Shown one piece after another: positions 60,870-64,000 of a stretch of 64,000 nt of DNA. The translations under genes and the position numbers were made by a program. Location: NCBI RefSeq assembly GCF_900182955.1, contig NZ_FXUL01000004.1:1-64000 (forward strand). Reading direction: 5' to 3'. Source of the DNA: Noviherbaspirillum suwonense. Lineage in GTDB: Bacteria > Pseudomonadota > Gammaproteobacteria > Burkholderiales > Burkholderiaceae_D. Position 1 is the stretch's first letter; each line of letters starts with the position of its first letter. Under the pieces are notes generated by a model that was given only the letters and a program-made list of their open reading frames with translations, had not been told where the DNA came from and ran no database searches.

Positions 60870-61850
60870 ATGCGCGCTATAGAAATTACCAAGCCCGGAG
60901 CACCCGACGTACTGCAACTCTGCGAGCGGCCGATGCCGGTTGCCAATGCGGGCGAAGTCATCATCAAGGTCCATGCGGCGGGCATCAACCGCCCGGACGT
61001 GCTTCAGCGGACCGGCAATTATCCGGTGCCGCCCGGCGCGTCGGACTTGCCCGGCCTGGAAGTGGCCGGTGAGATCGTCGACGGCGACCTGGCCGGCAGC
61101 GGCTTTTCCAAGGGCGACATGGTTTGTGCGCTGGTGCAGGGCGGCGGCTATGCCGAGTATTGCGCGGCGCCCATCGCGCAGTGCCTGCCGGTGCCCAAGG
61201 GCCTGTCCGCGGTCGAGGCGGCATCCCTGCCGGAAACCTTCTTCACCGTGTATAGCAATGTGTTCGACCGCGCGCGCCTGAGCGAGGGCGAGACCCTGCT
61301 GGTCCAGGGCGGCACCTCCGGCATCGGCGTGACCGCCATCCAGCTCGCCACCGCGATGGGACACCGTGTGTTCGCCACCGCCGGCAGCGACGACAAGTGC
61401 CGCGCATGCGAATCGCTGGGCGCGGAGAAGGGCATCAATTACCGGACCGAGGATTTCGTCGAGGTGGTCAAGGCCGCCACCGGCGGCAAGGGCGTCGACG
61501 TGGTGCTCGACATGGTCGCCGGCGACTATCTACCGCGCGAAGTCAGCTGCCTCGCCGACGACGGCCGCATCGTGATCATCGCGCTGCTGGGCGGCGCGAA
61601 GGCCACCGTCAACCTGGGCGACGTGCTGCGTCGCCGGCTGACAATCACCGGTTCCACGCTGCGCCCGCGTCCGGTCGCCTTCAAGGCCGCAATTGCTGCC
61701 AGCCTGAAGGAAAAGGTCTGGCCTTTGCTTGAGTCGGGCAAGATCAAGCCGGTCATTTTCAAGACCTTCCCGCTGGCGCAGGCAGCCGAGGCGCATACGC
61801 TGATGGAGTCGAGCACGCACGTGGGCAAGATCGTGCTGCAGGTTATCTAA
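60870..61850 (+). CDS. NAD(P)H:quinone oxidoreductase, PIG3-type MDR family
   Basis: 326 residues from ATG 60870. It lacks zinc ligands and carries the medium-chain reductase motif GINRPDVLQRTGNYPVPPG, QGGTSGIGVTAIQLA (NADPH loop) and GKGVDVVLDMVAGDY. It resembles PIG3/QOR-like enzymes that reduce quinones by one electron. It sits between the NDH-2-like and tpiA genes. Confidence 0.88.
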   Translation: MRAIEITKPGAPDVLQLCERPMPVANAGEVIIKVHAAGINRPDVLQRTGNYPVPPGASDLPGLEVAGEIVDGDLAGSGFSKGDMVCALVQGGGYAEYCAAPIAQCLPVPKGLSAVEAASLPETFFTVYSNVFDRARLSEGETLLVQGGTSGIGVTAIQLATAMGHRVFATAGSDDKCRACESLGAEKGINYRTEDFVEVVKAATGGKGVDVVLDMVAGDYLPREVSCLADDGRIVIIALLGGAKATVNLGDVLRRRLTITGSTLRPRPVAFKAAIAASLKEKVWPLLESGKIKPVIFKTFPLAQAAEAHTLMESSTHVGKIVLQVI

Positions 61851-61860
61851 TAGCTGCCTG

Positions 61861-61899
61861 ACCCGGCTGGCGGCAGGCTCGCCAGCCGGGTCTCAATTT
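61861..61899. terminator. Hairpin, possible terminator
   Basis: A perfect 12-bp stem (arms 61861-61872 and 61880-61891) with loop gcaggct. The following ctcaatttg has only a weak T-tract, so termination may be partial. Confidence 0.55.
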
Positions 61900-61927
61900 G
61901 ACCGTCCCGGACGCGCCGCGCTAGAAT
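61898..61927 (+). promoter_or_regulatory. Sigma-70-type promoter for tpiA
   Basis: TTGACC at 61898-61903, an 18-base spacer and TAGAAT at 61922-61927, about 27 bases before the tpiA ATG. It lies directly after the hairpin that ends the upstream gene. Confidence 0.7.
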
Positions 61928-61953
61928 GACGGGTTATTGAAAATTCAGAAAAT

Positions 61954-62703
61954 ATGCGCCGCAAACTCATTGCCGGTAACTGGAAAATGAACGGCAGCCT
62001 CGCAGCCAACGCTGCGCTGCTATCCGACATCCAGTCCCACCTGACCTCTCCCTCCTGCGACGTGGCAGTCTGCGCGCCAGCGCCTTATCTCGAACAATGC
62101 CGCACGATGCTGGCCGACGGCGCCATCGCCTGGGGCGCGCAGGACGTGTCGGACCACGAGTCGGGCGCCTATACCGGCGAAATATCCGCAGCGATGCTGA
62201 CGGATTTCGACTGTGCTTACGTTATTACTGGCCATTCCGAGCGGCGCGCCTACCATGGTGAGAGCGATGCGCTGGTCGGACGGAAATCGGCGCGTGCGCT
62301 GGCTGCCGGACTGCGGCCCATCGTCTGCGTCGGCGAAACATTGGAAGAGCGCGACGCCGGCCAGACCGAGCTGGTCGTCCAGCGCCAGCTCGATGCGGTG
62401 CTGAAAGAAGTGGCAGACGCCGACCTGGTCCGGCTCGTCATCGCTTATGAGCCGGTCTGGGCAATTGGCACTGGCAAGACCGCGACGCCGCAGATGGCGC
62501 AGGATGTCCATGCTTTCCTGCGCGCCCGGCTGGCCGCGCGCCATGCCGCTGCCGCGACGCAGATCCAGATCCTTTACGGCGGCAGCATGAAGCCCGACAA
62601 CGCAGCCGACCTGCTGGCGATGGAAGACATCGACGGCGGACTCATCGGAGGCGCGGCGCTGAAGGCGGCCGATTTCCTCGCCATCATTCATGCAGCCGCA
62701 TAA
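61954..62703 (+). CDS. tpiA: Triosephosphate isomerase
   Basis: 249 residues. Substrate Lys in [10 protein letters not shown], catalytic His in [10 protein letters not shown], catalytic Glu in [16 protein letters not shown] (also the flexible loop 6), and [10 protein letters not shown] near the phosphate. It interconverts DHAP and glyceraldehyde 3-phosphate. secG follows 28 bases later. Confidence 0.97.
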   Translation: MRRKLIAGNWKMNGSLAANAALLSDIQSHLTSPSCDVAVCAPAPYLEQCRTMLADGAIAWGAQDVSDHESGAYTGEISAAMLTDFDCAYVITGHSERRAYHGESDALVGRKSARALAAGLRPIVCVGETLEERDAGQTELVVQRQLDAVLKEVADADLVRLVIAYEPVWAIGTGKTATPQMAQDVHAFLRARLAARHAAAATQIQILYGGSMKPDNAADLLAMEDIDGGLIGGAALKAADFLAIIHAAA

Positions 62704-62731
62704 CGTTTTATCCTAGAACTGGAATTTTTTA

Positions 62732-63106
62732 ATGAACACACTGCTTACCGTCATGATCGTCATCCAGGTGCTGTCCGCGCTGACGATCATCGGCCTGGTC
62801 TTATTGCAACACGGGAAGGGCGCCGACATGGGCGCCGCGTTCGGGTCCGGCGCTTCGGGCAGCCTGTTCGGCGCGACCGGCTCGTCCAACTTCCTGTCGA
62901 AGTCGACCGGTGTTGCCGCCGCGATTTTCTTTGGCGCGACGCTGGCGCTGGCCTTCCTCGGCAATCGTCCGGCATCGGTGACCGGGGGAGTGATGGACAG
63001 GCTGCCGGCGAGCACGGTGCCTGCGAACACCGCACCTGCCGCGCCGGCGCCGGTTGCGCCTGCCGCACCTGTCGAACAAGGCCAATCGGGCCAGATTCCA
63101 AAGTAA
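62732..63106 (+). CDS. secG: Preprotein translocase subunit SecG
   Basis: 124 residues. Two membrane helices (VMIVIQVLSALTIIGLVLL and VAAAIFFGATLALAFLG) flank the conserved cytoplasmic HGKGADMGAAFGSGASG, the SecG signature. An Ala/Pro-rich C-terminal tail makes it slightly longer than the E. coli protein. It is part of the SecYEG channel. Confidence 0.94.
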   Translation: MNTLLTVMIVIQVLSALTIIGLVLLQHGKGADMGAAFGSGASGSLFGATGSSNFLSKSTGVAAAIFFGATLALAFLGNRPASVTGGVMDRLPASTVPANTAPAAPAPVAPAAPVEQGQSGQIPK

Positions 63107-63184
63107 GAATTTATCGTTTTATGCAATTTCCGGGCGAAATCGTGCATTGAATAAAGAGTTCAAACCGGTTAAAATGCAGGGCTT

Positions 63185-63269
63185 GCCGACGTGGTGAAAC
63201 TGGTAGACACGCTATCTTGAGGGGGTAGTGGCGAAAGCTGTGCGAGTTCGAGTCTCGCCGTCGGCACCA
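63185..63269 (+). tRNA. tRNA-Leu, anticodon GAG
   Basis: An 85-base cloverleaf: acceptor GCCGACG pairing with CGTCGGC, D-arm with AACTGGTAGAC, anticodon stem CTATC/GGTAG around TTGAGGG (anticodon GAG), a long class II variable arm, T-arm GCGAG-TTCGAGT-CTCGC and an encoded CCA. The position between secG and nuoA is typical for the group. Confidence 0.95.
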
Positions 63270-63276
63270 AAATAAT

Positions 63277-63311
63277 AAAGCCAGCTGGGGACTTCCTTAG
63301 CTGGCTTTTTC
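63277..63311 (+). terminator. Intrinsic terminator after tRNA-Leu
   Basis: A perfect 10-bp stem (AAAGCCAGCT / AGCTGGCTTT) with a 12-base loop, followed by TT. It separates secG/tRNA-Leu from the nuo operon. Confidence 0.88.
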
Positions 63312-63391
63312 TCGAGAATGTTGTTTAGTTTGCAAGTGCGTTTGCAGCAGCCGCCTGTCAAGGCTGGACATTCATCATACGGCGACCCATC

Positions 63392-63751
63392 GTGAACCTC
63401 GAAAATTATCTCCCCGTACTACTATTTATCCTTGTCGGCATCGCCGTAGGCATTGCGCCGCAGGTGCTGGGGCGTGTCCTTGCACCCCATCGGCCCGACG
63501 TCCAGAAGAACTCTCCTTACGAATGCGGCTTCGAGGCATTCGAAGACGCGCGGATGAAGTTCGACGTGCGTTATTACCTTGTTGCTATTTTATTCATCCT
63601 GTTTGACCTGGAAACAGCGTTCTTCTTCCCATGGGGTGTCGCCATGCGCGACCTCGGCTGGCCTGGCTTCGTTACGATGCTGGTCTTCATCGCCGAGTTC
63701 GTCGTTGGCTTCTGGTACATCTGGAAGAAGGGCGCTCTGGATTGGGAATAA
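63392..63751 (+). CDS. nuoA: NADH-quinone oxidoreductase subunit A
   Basis: 119 residues from a GTG start. Three membrane helices and the conserved [20 protein letters not shown] loop with [15 protein letters not shown] identify NuoA of complex I. It is the first gene of the nuo operon, three bases before nuoB. Confidence 0.95.
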   Translation: MNLENYLPVLLFILVGIAVGIAPQVLGRVLAPHRPDVQKNSPYECGFEAFEDARMKFDVRYYLVAILFILFDLETAFFFPWGVAMRDLGWPGFVTMLVFIAEFVVGFWYIWKKGALDWE

Positions 63752-63754
63752 GCC

Positions 63755-64000
63755 ATGTCTCTTGAAGGTGTAATGAACGAAGGATTTGTCACCACCACGG
63801 CTGACAAACTGATCAACTGGACCCGCACCGGGTCGATGTGGCCGATGACATTCGGCCTGGCCTGCTGTGCAGTCGAGATGATGCATGCGGGCGCCTCGCG
63901 TTACGATCTCGACCGTTTCGGCGTCGTGTTTCGCCCCTCGCCGCGTCAGTCCGACGTGATGATCGTGGCCGGCACGCTGTGCAACAAGATGGCGCCCGCG
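63755..64000 (+). CDS. nuoB: NADH-quinone oxidoreductase subunit B, 5' part
   Basis: 82 residues before the window edge. [18 protein letters not shown] shows the paired Cys of cluster N2, followed by [18 protein letters not shown] and [19 protein letters not shown]. It is the N2-cluster subunit of complex I. The remainder lies outside the window. Confidence 0.96.
   Translation, partial: MSLEGVMNEGFVTTTADKLINWTRTGSMWPMTFGLACCAVEMMHAGASRYDLDRFGVVFRPSPRQSDVMIVAGTLCNKMAPA

Overview
The window comes from a high-GC betaproteobacterium. The gene orders leuCDB-asd-fimV-truA-trpFBA-accD-folC-SPOR-cvpA-purF, ilvBNC-pssA-leuA and tpiA-secG-tRNA-Leu-nuoAB, together with the DUF3106/DUF3619 proteins, are typical of Burkholderiales; Oxalobacteraceae is my guess at family level.

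There are two very different parts. Bases 1 to about 15,900 form an AT-richer accessory island. It is littered with broken insertion sequences of the IS66, IS110, IS5 (two groups), IS1182 and IS3 types and ends at a tRNA-3'-end-like remnant (15866-15900). From there to the end of the window the sequence is GC-rich, densely coding core chromosome.

The island carries an unusual gene set. A tight five-gene operon (7986-14487) encodes a ferritin-like protein, two proteins that look like the N-terminal and C-terminal parts of a split LodA/GoxA-type quinoprotein oxidase, a QhpD-type radical SAM/SPASM maturase, and a LodB/QhpG-type flavoprotein. The C-terminal LodA-like protein keeps the D-x3-C and downstream Trp expected for a cysteine tryptophylquinone (CTQ) cofactor. 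A subtilisin-like protease is divergent from the operon (6140-7432). A trypsin-like protease (2998-3981) and a lipocalin-like putative haem-binding protein (873-1976) lie further left. The set mixes maturation tools of the two known CTQ systems: the flavoprotein plus split oxidase of Lod, and the radical SAM plus subtilase of Qhp. I know of no described system with this composition. It is the main candidate for something new in the window.

The core part runs as follows. Bases 15,991-26,989 hold mixed housekeeping genes: an orphan CesT-like chaperone, an FAD-linked oxidase, wrbA, a YihY membrane protein, metY, a CBS protein, a renalase-like oxidoreductase and an MFS-acyltransferase fusion. Bases 27,076-45,125 hold aroC, the leucine genes leuCDB, asd, fimV, truA, trpFBA, accD, folC, a SPOR protein, cvpA and purF. 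Bases 45,190-52,065 hold a Cys/Met-metabolism PLP enzyme, a LOG protein with a TetR regulator, a fasciclin protein, a lipase-like hydrolase, and an RDD/DUF3106/DUF3619/sigma-factor operon. Bases 52,578-64,000 hold ilvBNC, a SIMPL protein, pssA, leuA, an NDH-2-like dehydrogenase, a quinone oxidoreductase, tpiA, secG, tRNA-Leu(GAG), nuoA and the start of nuoB. Branched-chain amino acid synthesis is therefore spread over two clusters, leuCDB and ilvBNC...leuA.

All functional statements come from reading translated sequence by eye; no database search was run.
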